DNA of 20,083 nt from 13-2-20CM-68-14 sp046733295. GTDB taxonomy: Bacteria; Actinomycetota; Thermoleophilia; Gaiellales; Gaiellaceae. Positions within the stretch are counted from its first letter, which is position 1, and every line of letters begins with the position of its first letter. A program made the position numbers and the translations under genes. The stretch spans positions 1 to 20,083 of the forward strand of contig JBKPOY010000037.1 of the NCBI GenBank assembly GCA_046733295.1. Direction: 5' to 3'. The notes under the pieces were generated by a model. The model did not search any database, was not told where the DNA came from, and saw only the letters and a list, made by a program, of their open reading frames with translations. Shown piece by piece: positions 12,734 to 20,082 of this stretch.

Positions 12734-13937
12734 CCTCCCAGGCGCGGATCATCGCCAGCCGCTGCATGACCGTGGGGTGCGTGTCCAGCAGCACGTACGA
12801 CCACAGGGGCGGATTCGGGTCGGCAAGGTCGATCCGCGTGAAGCTGCGGAACACCTCCCGCCCGGCGGCGGGATCCCTGGTCGCCCGGAGCGCCATCCAG
12901 TCGGCCTCGGCCTCGTAACGCCGTGAGACGACGTTCTGGAGCGGCGCGGACAGCAGGCCGAGGACGGCCGAGACGAACAGCGCGTACGGGACGACCTCCG
13001 CGCGCTGGATCCCACCGCGGCGGCGCGTCGCCTCGGCGAGCAGGAACGTCAACGGCAGGCTGAACAGGAGCCCCCAGGCGATTCCCTTCGGGATGTGCCG
13101 TCGGGTGACGTGGCCGAGCTCGTGGCCGATCACGAACTCGACCGCGTCGTCGCTGAGCGACCGGAAGAGCGTGTTCCAGAGGATGACGACGTTCGTCGGC
13201 CCCAGGCCGACCGTCTGTGCATTGACCGCGTTCGTCTGCTCGTCGACGTCGTCGACCCGGATCTTCGTGCCCGGCACCCCCTCGCGGCGCTCGAGCTTCT
13301 TGGCCGCCGCCGCCACCTGGCGGTCACGGATCACGTGCGTGCCCACCGGAGCCAGCAGGGCAAGAAGGACGATCAGCACGACCGCGACACCCAGGAAGAG
13401 CGGGGCCGTCACGAGCCACCAGCGGCGTGGCAGCGCCCGCGCGATCACCATGATCACCGCCAGGACGATCGCCACGACCGCGGTCTGTACGAGCAGCCCG
13501 AGGCCCTGTTGCTCGAGATAGCTCCAGTAACTGCGCTTCGCGAGGCCGTAACGGCGGTCCCACCAGTGCCCCAGCAACCCGAGCGGGAGACCCGCGAGCC
13601 AGATGAACAGGTTCGCCGCGACCGCGATCATCACGCCTGCGCCGATCTCGCCGAGCGCGAAGCCGCGGGCGAGCCGGCGGCCGAGGAGGGCGAGCACTCC
13701 CAGGATCGCGAGCTCGGCAGCGATTCGCGCGAGGTAGAGAAGGCCGGCGACCGACTCGAAGTGCTCCGCCCGGTGGCGCTCCGCCTCCGAGAAGAAGGCG
13801 CTCGAATCGAGCTTCGGCAGCGAGAGATCGCCCGGGATCTTCGTCCGCCAGAGGAGCGCCGCGGCGGCGACCCAACCCGCGGCGAGGAGGATTATCGTGG
13901 CGGGCTTGAGCAACCGGGTCGCGGTCATCTCAGACAT
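12627..13937 (-). CDS. M48-family membrane zinc metallopeptidase (Ste24/CaaX protease-like)
   Basis: The protein has 436 residues. Hydrophobic segments lie at about 12-30, 64-86, 98-121, 146-168, 174-197, 285-301 and 316-332, which is the multi-span Ste24 layout. The active site is VIGHELGHVTRRH (His272, Glu273, His276), and the third zinc ligand is in RRYEAEADWMAL (Glu342, Asp346 nearby). The DTHPTVMQRLAMIRAW segment near 386 is the usual C-terminal family marker. Such enzymes cleave membrane or prenylated proteins; the bacterial substrates are mostly unknown. The final 35 residues are Arg/Ser/Thr-rich low complexity encoded opposite the DUF3467 gene, so that tail may be a run-on. ATG 13937 or 13928 is possible; both lie inside the divergent phosphoesterase gene because the first membrane segment begins at once. 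Confidence 0.93.
   Translation of the reverse strand: MSEMTATRLLKPATIILLAAGWVAAAALLWRTKIPGDLSLPKLDSSAFFSEAERHRAEHFESVAGLLYLARIAAELAILGVLALLGRRLARGFALGEIGAGVMIAVAANLFIWLAGLPLGLLGHWWDRRYGLAKRSYWSYLEQQGLGLLVQTAVVAIVLAVIMVIARALPRRWWLVTAPLFLGVAVVLIVLLALLAPVGTHVIRDRQVAAAAKKLERREGVPGTKIRVDDVDEQTNAVNAQTVGLGPTNVVILWNTLFRSLSDDAVEFVIGHELGHVTRRHIPKGIAWGLLFSLPLTFLLAEATRRRGGIQRAEVVPYALFVSAVLGLLSAPLQNVVSRRYEAEADWMALRATRDPAAGREVFRSFTRIDLADPNPPLWSYVLLDTHPTVMQRLAMIRAWEARNRRGDRRFRGGFGSPRGRTTSTTSPPSRRAAHA
13884..13890 (+). promoter_or_regulatory. Strong ribosome binding site deciding the phosphoesterase start
   Basis: GAGGAGG lies six bases before GTG 13897 and fixes that start over the in-frame TTG at 13906. 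It lies within the M48 gene on the opposite strand. Confidence 0.7.
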
Positions 13938-14634
13938 CCACGGTAACCGCCACGCTCTCGACGCCGTGCTCGCCGAGATCGCGGCGGAGAGCCCGGAGGA
14001 GGTGTGGTGCCTCGGCGATCTCGTGGGCTACGGGCCGCGGCCGAACGAGTGCTGCGCCGCGGTGGCGGCGCGCGCCGACATCTGCCTGGCCGGGAACCAC
14101 GACCTCGTCGTTCTCGGCGAGCTCGACATCCACGACTTCGCAGGCGAGGCCGCCGACGCAGCCGCCTGGACACGGACCGTCCTCAGTGCCGAGGCGCGCT
14201 CCTACCTGTCGGGCCTGAAGTCGGCGGCCGTGCGGGACGGCGTCGAGCTCTTCCACGGCAGCGCCCGTGACCCCGTCTGGGAGTACGTCCTCAGCCAGGA
14301 GGCAGCGTGGTGGACGCTCCAGGCGACGAGCGCACCGCTCGTGCTCGTGGGCCACAGCCACGTCGCGCTGGCCCTCTCGCTCGCAGGCGACGAGCTCGCC
14401 GGGGGCGCTGCGGGGGACGGCACCGAGATCGAGCTCGGCTCGGGCCGCTGGCTGCTCAACCCCGGCTCGGTCGGGCAGCCGCGCGACGGCGATCCGCGCG
14501 CCGCCTACCTGCTGATCGACGACGGCCGCGCAACGTTTCACCGCGTCGACTACCCGATCGCCGAGACCCAGGCCGAGATGCGCGAGGCGGGGCTCCCGGC
14601 CCTTCTCGCCGAGCGCCTCTCACACGGCCACTAG
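13897..14634 (+). CDS. Metallophosphoesterase, YfcE/MJ0936-like
   Basis: The protein has 245 residues and is cytoplasmic, with no signal peptide. The calcineurin-like phosphodiesterase motifs are complete: ISDIHGN (Asp13, His15), CLGDLVGYGPRP (Asp41), AGNHD (Asn67, His68), LFHGS (His120), VGHSH (His153, His155), then LLNPGSVGQPRDGDPRAAY at the C-terminus, which is characteristic of the YfcE-type group. Such enzymes hydrolyse phosphodiesters with two metal ions; the natural substrate here is unknown. Start GTG 13897 is set by GAGGAGG six bases upstream. Its first 41 bases overlap the 5' end of the divergent M48 gene, so each gene's upstream control lies inside the other. It converges on the sigma factor gene with 12 bases between stops. 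Confidence 0.93.
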   Translation: MAGLSNRVAVISDIHGNRHALDAVLAEIAAESPEEVWCLGDLVGYGPRPNECCAAVAARADICLAGNHDLVVLGELDIHDFAGEAADAAAWTRTVLSAEARSYLSGLKSAAVRDGVELFHGSARDPVWEYVLSQEAAWWTLQATSAPLVLVGHSHVALALSLAGDELAGGAAGDGTEIELGSGRWLLNPGSVGQPRDGDPRAAYLLIDDGRATFHRVDYPIAETQAEMREAGLPALLAERLSHGH

Positions 14635-14646
14635 CCGCGCCGAAGG

Positions 14647-15270
14647 TTAGAGCTCGATGGCGGCCGCGGGCGGCTCGGCCTCGTGGCCGAAGGTGATGCC
14701 TTCGCGGCCCAGCGCAAGCTGGACTTCCTCCCGCGCCTTGAAGATCCGCCACTTCACCGTGGCCAGCGTCGTCTCGAGCGAGTCGGCGATCTCGTTGTAC
14801 GAGAGGCCGACGACGTCACGGAGCAGGAGCGCCATCTTCAGGTCGGGGTTCAGGCCGTCGACGGCCGACCAGAGGGCGTCGATCGTCTCGACCTGCTCGA
14901 CGGGCGCGTCGACCACCTCGAGCGGCGGTGCGTCGTCGAGTGCGACCAGTGCCCGCGGGCGGCGTTCGCTCGCACGCAGCTCGTCGAGCACCCGGTTCTT
15001 CGTCACCTGGAAGAGCCACGTCGTGAACTTCGAGCGCAGCGAGAACTTCGGCAGGCCCTGGAAGACGCGGATGAAGACTTCCTGCGTCAAATCCTCGGCT
15101 AGCGCACGGTCGCCGACGAGGCGGAGGACGTAGTTGAAGACCGGCGTTTCGTAGGCCCGTACGATCAGGGAGAAGGCGCGTTCGTCACCGCGTTGTGCCT
15201 TCCGCAGGACGCCGAAGTCGGGCTGGGCCAAGGACAAAGCTCGCGGAGTATATCCGGGCTTATTGGTCAC
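14647..15270 (-). CDS. ECF-type RNA polymerase sigma factor
   Basis: The protein has 207 residues. Region 2 is at about 34-100: FNYVLRLVGDRALAEDLTQE, VFIRVFQGLPKF, then FTTWLFQVTKNRVLDELR, the -10-recognition helices. A short acidic linker follows (DDAPPLEVVDAPVEQVE). Region 4 is at about 130-190 (LNPDLKMALLLRDVVGLSYN, EIADSLETTLATVKWRIFKA), the -35-binding helix-turn-helix. It has no extra C-terminal domain. No anti-sigma factor is adjacent. The GTG at 15270 overlaps the gpmI stop as GTGA, so it can be translationally coupled to the glycolytic operon. A TATACT at 15252-15247, nine bases before an in-frame TTG (15237), could drive a second, shorter leaderless form starting at SLAQPDFG. Confidence 0.94.
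   Translation of the reverse strand: MTNKPGYTPRALSLAQPDFGVLRKAQRGDERAFSLIVRAYETPVFNYVLRLVGDRALAEDLTQEVFIRVFQGLPKFSLRSKFTTWLFQVTKNRVLDELRASERRPRALVALDDAPPLEVVDAPVEQVETIDALWSAVDGLNPDLKMALLLRDVVGLSYNEIADSLETTLATVKWRIFKAREEVQLALGREGITFGHEAEPPAAAIEL
15247..15252 (-). promoter_or_regulatory. Possible internal promoter (-10 TATACT) for the sigma factor
   Basis: TATACT on the minus strand lies inside the first codons of the sigma gene, nine bases before an in-frame TTG. The spacing matches the leaderless pattern seen at other genes in this window. No good -35 is visible. Confidence 0.3.
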
Positions 15271-16745
15271 CTGAGCAGCGATTTCCCGCTCATCTGTAAA
15301 GGTTGGGCAAAGCCGAGCAGGTCGAGCGCGGTGGGAACGAGATCGGAAAGCTCGCCCTTCCCGCGCAATTCTGCACCTTCCTGGGTGAGAATGAGGGGAA
15401 CAGGGTTCGTCGTGTGCGCGGTGTGCGGGCTCGTGCCATCGGCCTCGAGCATCTTTTCGGCGTTCCCGTGGTCGGCCGTGATCAGCGAGACGCCGCCGGC
15501 GCGCTCCACCGCCTCGACCACCTCACCGAGGCAGGCGTCCGTCGTTCCGACCGCCTTCGTGACCGCCGGGATCGAGCCCGTGTGGCCGACCATGTCGGGG
15601 TTGGCGAAGTTGACGACGGCGAACGCGTAGCCCTCGCCGACCTCCTCGCAGAAGCGACGAGCCACCTCGGCGGCCGACATCTCCGGCTTGTGGTCGTAGC
15701 TCGGCACGTCTCGCGGGCTGGGCACGAGCACTCTCGTCTCGCCGGCCCATTCGTCCTCACGGCCGCCGTTGAAGAAATAGGTGACATGGGCATACTTCTC
15801 CGTCTCGGCCACGTGCAGCTGACGGGCGCCGTGCTCGGCGAGGACCTCGGCCATCGTCTCGCGCACCTCCTGGTCCTCGAACGCGACCGGGCACGCGAAG
15901 TCCGCTCGATACCGCGTCATGGTCGTCAGATCGAACCCGTCGTCCAAGAGCTTGATCGCTAATTGGCGTGCTCTGTCCGGGCGGAAGTTGAAGAAGATCG
16001 CGGCGTCGTTCGGCGTGAGGCTCGGGCGGCCCTCGAGGACCGCCGGTTCGATGAACTCGTCCGTCACCCCTGCCTCGTAGCTCGCGCGGACGGCCGCCAC
16101 CGGGTCAGTTGCAAAAGCGCCTATACCACTGACGATAGCGTGAAACGCGCGATTCGTCCTCTCCCATCGCTGATCGCGGTCCATCGCGTAGTAGCGGCCC
16201 GAGACGGTGGCGATCCGCTCGGGCGGGAGCTCCGCAAGGTCATGCTCGGCCGCGTGCGGGGAGACGTCGCGGCCGTCGGTGAAGGCGTGGACGAACGTTC
16301 GCTCCGCCATCCCCCGTCGGTCGGCCAGCCCGAGGAGCGCCCGGAGGTGGTCGATGTGCGAATGGACGCCGCCGTACGAAACGAGTCCGAGCAAATGCAC
16401 GTTGCCGTCCCGCTCCCCGGTTCGCTCGAAGGCGGCGACGAGGGCGCCGTTCTCGAAGATGCTGCCGTCGGCGACGGCGCGGTTCACCCGCTGGAAGTCC
16501 TGGTCGAGGACCCGGCCGGACCCGATCGTCAGATGACCGACTTCGGAGTTGCCCATCTGCCCCGCGGGCAACCCGACCGCCTCGCCGGACGCATCGAGGG
16601 TCGTGTGCGGGTAGCGCCGCCACAGCTCGTCGAAAACCGGGGTGTCCGCCAGCTCGACGGCGTTCCCCGGGCCGGCTGGGGCGCACCCCCACCCGTCGAG
16701 GATGACCAGCGCTACGAGCGGGACGGTGTGGCCGCGGCCTGGCAA
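15267..16745 (-). CDS. gpmI: 2,3-bisphosphoglycerate-independent phosphoglycerate mutase
   Basis: The protein has 492 residues from TTG 16745 and interconverts 3- and 2-phosphoglycerate using two metal ions. Family motifs in order are LVILDGWG (Asp17 metal ligand), MGNSEVGHLTIGSG with phospho-accepting Ser67, HSHIDHL, FTDGRDVSPHAA, GRYYAMDRD, FFNFRPDRARQL, EKYAHVTYFFNGG, NFANPDMVGHTG and TADHGNAEKM. It is complete at a near-normal length (about 510 is usual). The open frame extends to 16946, but that part is antisense-like, Arg-rich and overlaps tpiA. The domain begins near LVALVILDGWG, so TTG 16745 is the best start, overlapping tpiA by 34 bases. A CTG two bases past the tpiA stop is another possibility. 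It ends as GTGA with the sigma factor start. Confidence 0.95.
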   Translation of the reverse strand: MPGRGHTVPLVALVILDGWGCAPAGPGNAVELADTPVFDELWRRYPHTTLDASGEAVGLPAGQMGNSEVGHLTIGSGRVLDQDFQRVNRAVADGSIFENGALVAAFERTGERDGNVHLLGLVSYGGVHSHIDHLRALLGLADRRGMAERTFVHAFTDGRDVSPHAAEHDLAELPPERIATVSGRYYAMDRDQRWERTNRAFHAIVSGIGAFATDPVAAVRASYEAGVTDEFIEPAVLEGRPSLTPNDAAIFFNFRPDRARQLAIKLLDDGFDLTTMTRYRADFACPVAFEDQEVRETMAEVLAEHGARQLHVAETEKYAHVTYFFNGGREDEWAGETRVLVPSPRDVPSYDHKPEMSAAEVARRFCEEVGEGYAFAVVNFANPDMVGHTGSIPAVTKAVGTTDACLGEVVEAVERAGGVSLITADHGNAEKMLEADGTSPHTAHTTNPVPLILTQEGAELRGKGELSDLVPTALDLLGFAQPLQMSGKSLLR

Positions 16746-17434
16746 ATCGCCGTGAACGATTCCACCTCGAGCGACGCGCCGCCGACCAGGGCGCCGTCGA
16801 TGACCGATTGCCCCAGCAGCTCGCCGGCGTTGTCGGGCTTGACCGAACCCCCGTAGAGGACCGGCCGCTCGAGCAGCGACTTGATGAACGCGTGCGCCTC
16901 GACGGCCGTCTCGGGGCTCGCCGTCAGACCCGTGCCGATCGCCCACACCGGCTCGTAGGCCACCACGAGTCGTTCGTGCGCGCCAACCGCGTCGGCGAGA
17001 GTCTCGACCTGAACACGCAGGACGAGCTCGGTCTGGCCCGATTCGCGCTCCTCGGCGGACTCCCCCACGCAGGCGATCACGTTCAGCTCGTGCTCGAGCG
17101 CGCTCACCGTCCGGCGCGCGACCGTCTCGTCGGTCTCGCCGAAGTACTGCCGCCGCTCCGAGTGGCCGACGATCGCACCCTGGATGCCGAGCTCGACCAG
17201 CGTCAGCGGCGACACCTCGCCGGTGAACGCCCCCTCGTCGGCCCAGTGCACGTTCTGCGCGTAGATCGTGTGCCCGCTCGAGACGGCCGCGCCGAGCGAG
17301 CCGAACTGCGGGCAGAGGACCGTGTCCACTCCGTCAGGCGGCTCGAACGCGGCGCAGAACTCGCGGGTCGCGCTCGGCCCCTTGAACATCTTCCAATTGC
17401 CCGCGATCAGCACCGGGCGGCGATTTTGACGCAT
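16712..17434 (-). CDS. tpiA: Triose-phosphate isomerase (compact)
   Basis: The protein has 240 residues and interconverts dihydroxyacetone phosphate and glyceraldehyde 3-phosphate. The catalytic set is complete: AGNWKM (Asn13, Lys15), QNVHWADEGAFTGEVS, IVGHSERR (His91), AYEPVWAIGTG (Glu161; flexible loop after it) and LYGGSVKPDN (193-202). The protein is about 10 residues short, mainly because helix 7 to strand 7 (FIKSLLERPVLYGG) lacks the usual GEEVAEKVRI-type stretch. ATG 17434 overlaps the upstream PLP enzyme gene by 28 bases; a GTG at 17413 would also be in frame, but the earlier start gives the usual MRxPLIAGNWKM form. The much longer upstream open frame is a shadow of the PLP and pgk genes. 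Confidence 0.95.
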   Translation of the reverse strand: MRQNRRPVLIAGNWKMFKGPSATREFCAAFEPPDGVDTVLCPQFGSLGAAVSSGHTIYAQNVHWADEGAFTGEVSPLTLVELGIQGAIVGHSERRQYFGETDETVARRTVSALEHELNVIACVGESAEERESGQTELVLRVQVETLADAVGAHERLVVAYEPVWAIGTGLTASPETAVEAHAFIKSLLERPVLYGGSVKPDNAGELLGQSVIDGALVGGASLEVESFTAICQAAATPSRS

Positions 17435-18585
17435 TCCACGAGCTGGTCGAGCTCGTCCTCGGTGTTGTAGTAGTGCGGCGAGGCCCGGACGAGGACCGGC
17501 AGGCCACGCTCCCGCGCGTCGACCACCGCGTGCGAGGGCTCGGAGACGGTCACGTTGATGCCTTCGCGGGCAAGCCGATCCTTGACCTCGGCCGCGGGAA
17601 CGCCGTCGACGGAGAAGGTGACGATGCCGCAGCGCTCGACGCCGGTGTCGTGCAGCGTCGCGCCCGCCGCTGTCAGGGTTTCTCGCAATTGCCCGGCGAG
17701 CTCCCGCACACGCGGCCACGTGCTCTCGAGGCCCCAGCCGCGCGCGTAGTCGATCGCGGTCGCGAGACCCACCTTCGCGGCGTAGTCCTGCTCCCACTCC
17801 TCGAAGCGCCGACCGTCGGGACGCAACTCGTAGCGGTCGGGCCCCGTCCACTCGGCGGCGCGCATGTCGATGAGGGGCGGTTCGAGCCGCTCCAGCAACT
17901 CGCGGCGCACGTAGAGGAGGCCGCTGCCGCGCGGGCCGCGGAGGAACTTGCGGCCGGTCGCGGAGAGCATGTCGCAGCCGATCGCGCTCACGTCGACCGG
18001 CATCTGGCCCACCGACTGGCAGGCGTCGACGAGGTACGGAATCGCGGCATCGTTCGCGAGCGCGCCGATCTCGGCGACGGGGTTCACGAGCCCGCCGTTC
18101 GTCGGGACGTGCGTGATCGTGACGAGCTTGACGCGCTCGTCGAGGAGCTCGCGGAGCGCCTCGACGTCGACCTGACCGTGCTCGTCGTTGGGCGCGGTCA
18201 CGACCTCGGCGCCCGTCCGCCTTCCCACCTGGAGGTACGCGAGGTAGTTGCTGATGTAGTCGGCGACGGACGTGAGGATGCGGTCGCCCCGCTCGAACGT
18301 GAAGGCGTAGAAAGCCATGTCCCAGGCGCGCGTGGCGCTCGAGCAGAACGCCATCTCCTCGGGTCGCGCCCCGATCAGCTCGGCGGACGCGCCGTAGAAG
18401 CGGTCGATCGCGGCTTCGTTGCGCTCGTGCGCCTCGTAGCCGCCGATCCTCGCCTCGAGTTGCACGTGTCCGACAACCGCCTCGACGACCGCCTGCGGAG
18501 GCAGCGCGGAACCGGCGTTGTTGAGATGGGCAACGTGCTGGCAGCCCGGCGTCTCGCGCCTGGCGCGGTCGACGTCGATCGTCAT
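17407..18585 (-). CDS. Class V aminotransferase-fold PLP enzyme within the glycolytic operon
   Basis: The protein has 392 residues from ATG 18585. It carries the fold-type I class V pattern: HLNNAGSALPP near the N-terminus, CSSATRAWDMAFYAF at 81-95, THVPTNGGLVNPV at 159-170, PYLVDACQSVGQMPVD (Asp187, Gln190) and GRKFLRGPRGSGLLYV with PLP-binding Lys213. The GGYEAHE segment at 48-54 recalls the isopenicillin-N-epimerase/EgtE/cysteine-desulfurase-like branch rather than phosphoserine transaminase; this is inferred from motifs. The C-terminal small domain is present (INVTVSEPSHAVVDARERGL, VLVRASPHYYNTEDELDQLV). The reaction and substrate are not assignable. Its ATG overlaps the pgk stop as ATGA and its end overlaps tpiA by 28 bases, so it is a true operon member. 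Confidence 0.92.
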   Translation of the reverse strand: MTIDVDRARRETPGCQHVAHLNNAGSALPPQAVVEAVVGHVQLEARIGGYEAHERNEAAIDRFYGASAELIGARPEEMAFCSSATRAWDMAFYAFTFERGDRILTSVADYISNYLAYLQVGRRTGAEVVTAPNDEHGQVDVEALRELLDERVKLVTITHVPTNGGLVNPVAEIGALANDAAIPYLVDACQSVGQMPVDVSAIGCDMLSATGRKFLRGPRGSGLLYVRRELLERLEPPLIDMRAAEWTGPDRYELRPDGRRFEEWEQDYAAKVGLATAIDYARGWGLESTWPRVRELAGQLRETLTAAGATLHDTGVERCGIVTFSVDGVPAAEVKDRLAREGINVTVSEPSHAVVDARERGLPVLVRASPHYYNTEDELDQLVECVKIAARC

Positions 18586-19625
18586 GGCGCAGGGATGACG
18601 GCGACTCCCGGCAGCTCCTTCCCCTCGAGCAGCTCGAGCGCCGCGCCCCCTCCCGTGGACGCCCACGAGACCCGGTCGGCGAGGCCCAGGTCGTTGAGGG
18701 CGCGGATCGAGTCGGCGCCCCCGACCACCGAGAAGGCGTCGGTGGCGGCGACCGCCTCGGCGACCGCCTTCGTCCCTTCCGCGAAGCGCGGCCACTCAAA
18801 GACCCCCATGGGGCCGTTCCAGAAGATCGTCCTGGCCCGCGCGAGCTCGTTCGCGAACCTCTCCCTCGTCTCGGGGCCGATGTCCAGACCCAGCCAGCCC
18901 TCCGGCAGGGAGTCGTAGGGGTAGACGTCCGCTTCGGCATCCTCCTCGAACGCGGCGGCCCCGACGACGTCCGACGGGAGGACGACCTCGAAGTCGAGCG
19001 GGCTCTCGCCGCGGAGCTGCTCCGCCATCTTGCCGCCGATCAGGACCGTGTCTGCCCTGCCGCCGAGGTTGCGAAGGACGCCGAGCTTGTCGTCGACCTT
19101 CGCGCCGCCGGAGACGAGGACGAAGGGCCGCTCGACCTCGCCGAGCAACTTCCCGAGCTGCTCCAGCTCCTGCTCGAGCAGCAGGCCGGCGTAGGCTGGG
19201 AGGAGCTTCGCGATGCCGACGGTCGAAGCGTGGGCGCGATGGACGGAGCCGAAGGCGTCCTCGACGAAAAGCTCGGCGGCGTCGGCGAGCTCGCGTGCGA
19301 AGGCCGGATCGTTCTTCGTCTCACCCGGGTCGAAGCGGGTGTTTTCAAGCACTTCGATCCGCCCGTCGCCAAGCAGCGCGCCGAGCCGCCTGCGGACGGG
19401 CTCGATCGCGTACGTAGGGTCCGGACCTTTCGGCCGTCCGAGATGGGAGCAGACCCGGATCTCGGCCGCATCGCGCGCGAGCAGCAGTTTCAGCGTCGGC
19501 AGGGAGGCGTGGATCCGGCTCTCGTCGGCGACGCGTCCGTCCTCGAGCGGGACGTTCAGGTCGGCCCGCACGAGCACGCGCCTGCCGGCCACGTCGGCGT
19601 CCCGGACCGACCGGGGCTTGCGCAC
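18582..19625 (-). CDS. pgk: Phosphoglycerate kinase (compact, two internal deletions)
   Basis: The protein has 347 residues against the usual 390-400. It transfers phosphate from 1,3-bisphosphoglycerate to ADP. Present motifs are VLVRADLNVPL, CSHLGRPKG, LENTRFDPGETKNDP, VEDAFGSVHRAHAST, VSGGAKVDDKLGVL, LIGGKMAEQL, LGLDIGPET, FWNGPMGVFEWP, VVGGADS and STGGGAALELLEGKELPGV. Two stretches are shortened by about 20-25 residues each: between the RLGALLGD helix and the LENTRF strand, and between GGKMAEQL and the LPSDVV strand. The hinge and nucleotide sites look intact, so it is probably active. GTG 19625 begins one base after the gap stop. The stop overlaps the next start as ATGA. Confidence 0.95.
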   Translation of the reverse strand: MRKPRSVRDADVAGRRVLVRADLNVPLEDGRVADESRIHASLPTLKLLLARDAAEIRVCSHLGRPKGPDPTYAIEPVRRRLGALLGDGRIEVLENTRFDPGETKNDPAFARELADAAELFVEDAFGSVHRAHASTVGIAKLLPAYAGLLLEQELEQLGKLLGEVERPFVLVSGGAKVDDKLGVLRNLGGRADTVLIGGKMAEQLRGESPLDFEVVLPSDVVGAAAFEEDAEADVYPYDSLPEGWLGLDIGPETRERFANELARARTIFWNGPMGVFEWPRFAEGTKAVAEAVAATDAFSVVGGADSIRALNDLGLADRVSWASTGGGAALELLEGKELPGVAVIPAP

Positions 19626-19626
19626 G

Positions 19627-20082
19627 CTAGGCGGTCGCGGCGGCCTCGGCCGTGGGCAGGGACGCGCCCATCTTCGAGACGACGTCGACGAGACGGCAGC
19701 TGTAGCCCCACTCGTTGTCGTACCAGCCGAAGATCTTGACCATCTTCCCGTGCACCATCGTCAGCTCGCTGTCGAACGTGCACGAGAACGGCGAGCCGAC
19801 GATGTCCTGCGAGACGAGCGGCTCGTCGCTGTACTGCAGCAGCCCCTCGAGCGGCCCGCGCTCGGCGGCGGCGCGGAAGAGCTCGTTGACCTCGTCGACG
19901 GTCGTCTCGCGCGCGACCTGGACGACCAGGTCGACCACGGAGCCGTCGGGCACGGGGGCGCGCATCGCCATCCCGTCGACCTTGCCCTGGAGCGCGGGCA
20001 TTACGAGCCCGATCGCCCGCGCCGCGCCGGTCGAGGTCGGGATCAGGTTGAGCGCAGCCGCCCGTGCCCGGCGCAGGTCTTC
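19627..20082 (-). CDS. gap: Glyceraldehyde-3-phosphate dehydrogenase, C-terminal part (cut by window edge)
   Basis: Only the last 151 codons are in the window; the frame is open to 20082 and the NAD-binding domain and catalytic Cys lie outside. Visible landmarks are LRRARAAALNLIPTSTGAAR, ALQGKVDGMAMRAPVPDGSV, LQYSDEPLVSQDIVGSPFSC and VKIFGWYDNEWGYSCRLVD, all standard for phosphorylating GAPDH. The internal ATG at 20001 is not the start. It precedes pgk by one base and is the first visible gene of the glycolytic operon. Confidence 0.97.
   Translation of the reverse strand, partial: EDLRRARAAALNLIPTSTGAARAIGLVMPALQGKVDGMAMRAPVPDGSVVDLVVQVARETTVDEVNELFRAAAERGPLEGLLQYSDEPLVSQDIVGSPFSCTFDSELTMVHGKMVKIFGWYDNEWGYSCRLVDVVSKMGASLPTAEAAATA

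Noticed and set aside
16746..16946. N-terminal extension of gpmI to 16946
   Set aside because: The extension is low-complexity Arg/Gly sequence overlapping tpiA in another frame and precedes the point where the family sequence starts.
17435..18940. Very long open frame continuing upstream of tpiA to 18940
   Set aside because: The part before 17434 is Arg/Pro-rich and antisense-like in composition, runs in another frame through the PLP enzyme and pgk genes, and TIM homology begins only at MRQNRRPVLIAGNWKM.
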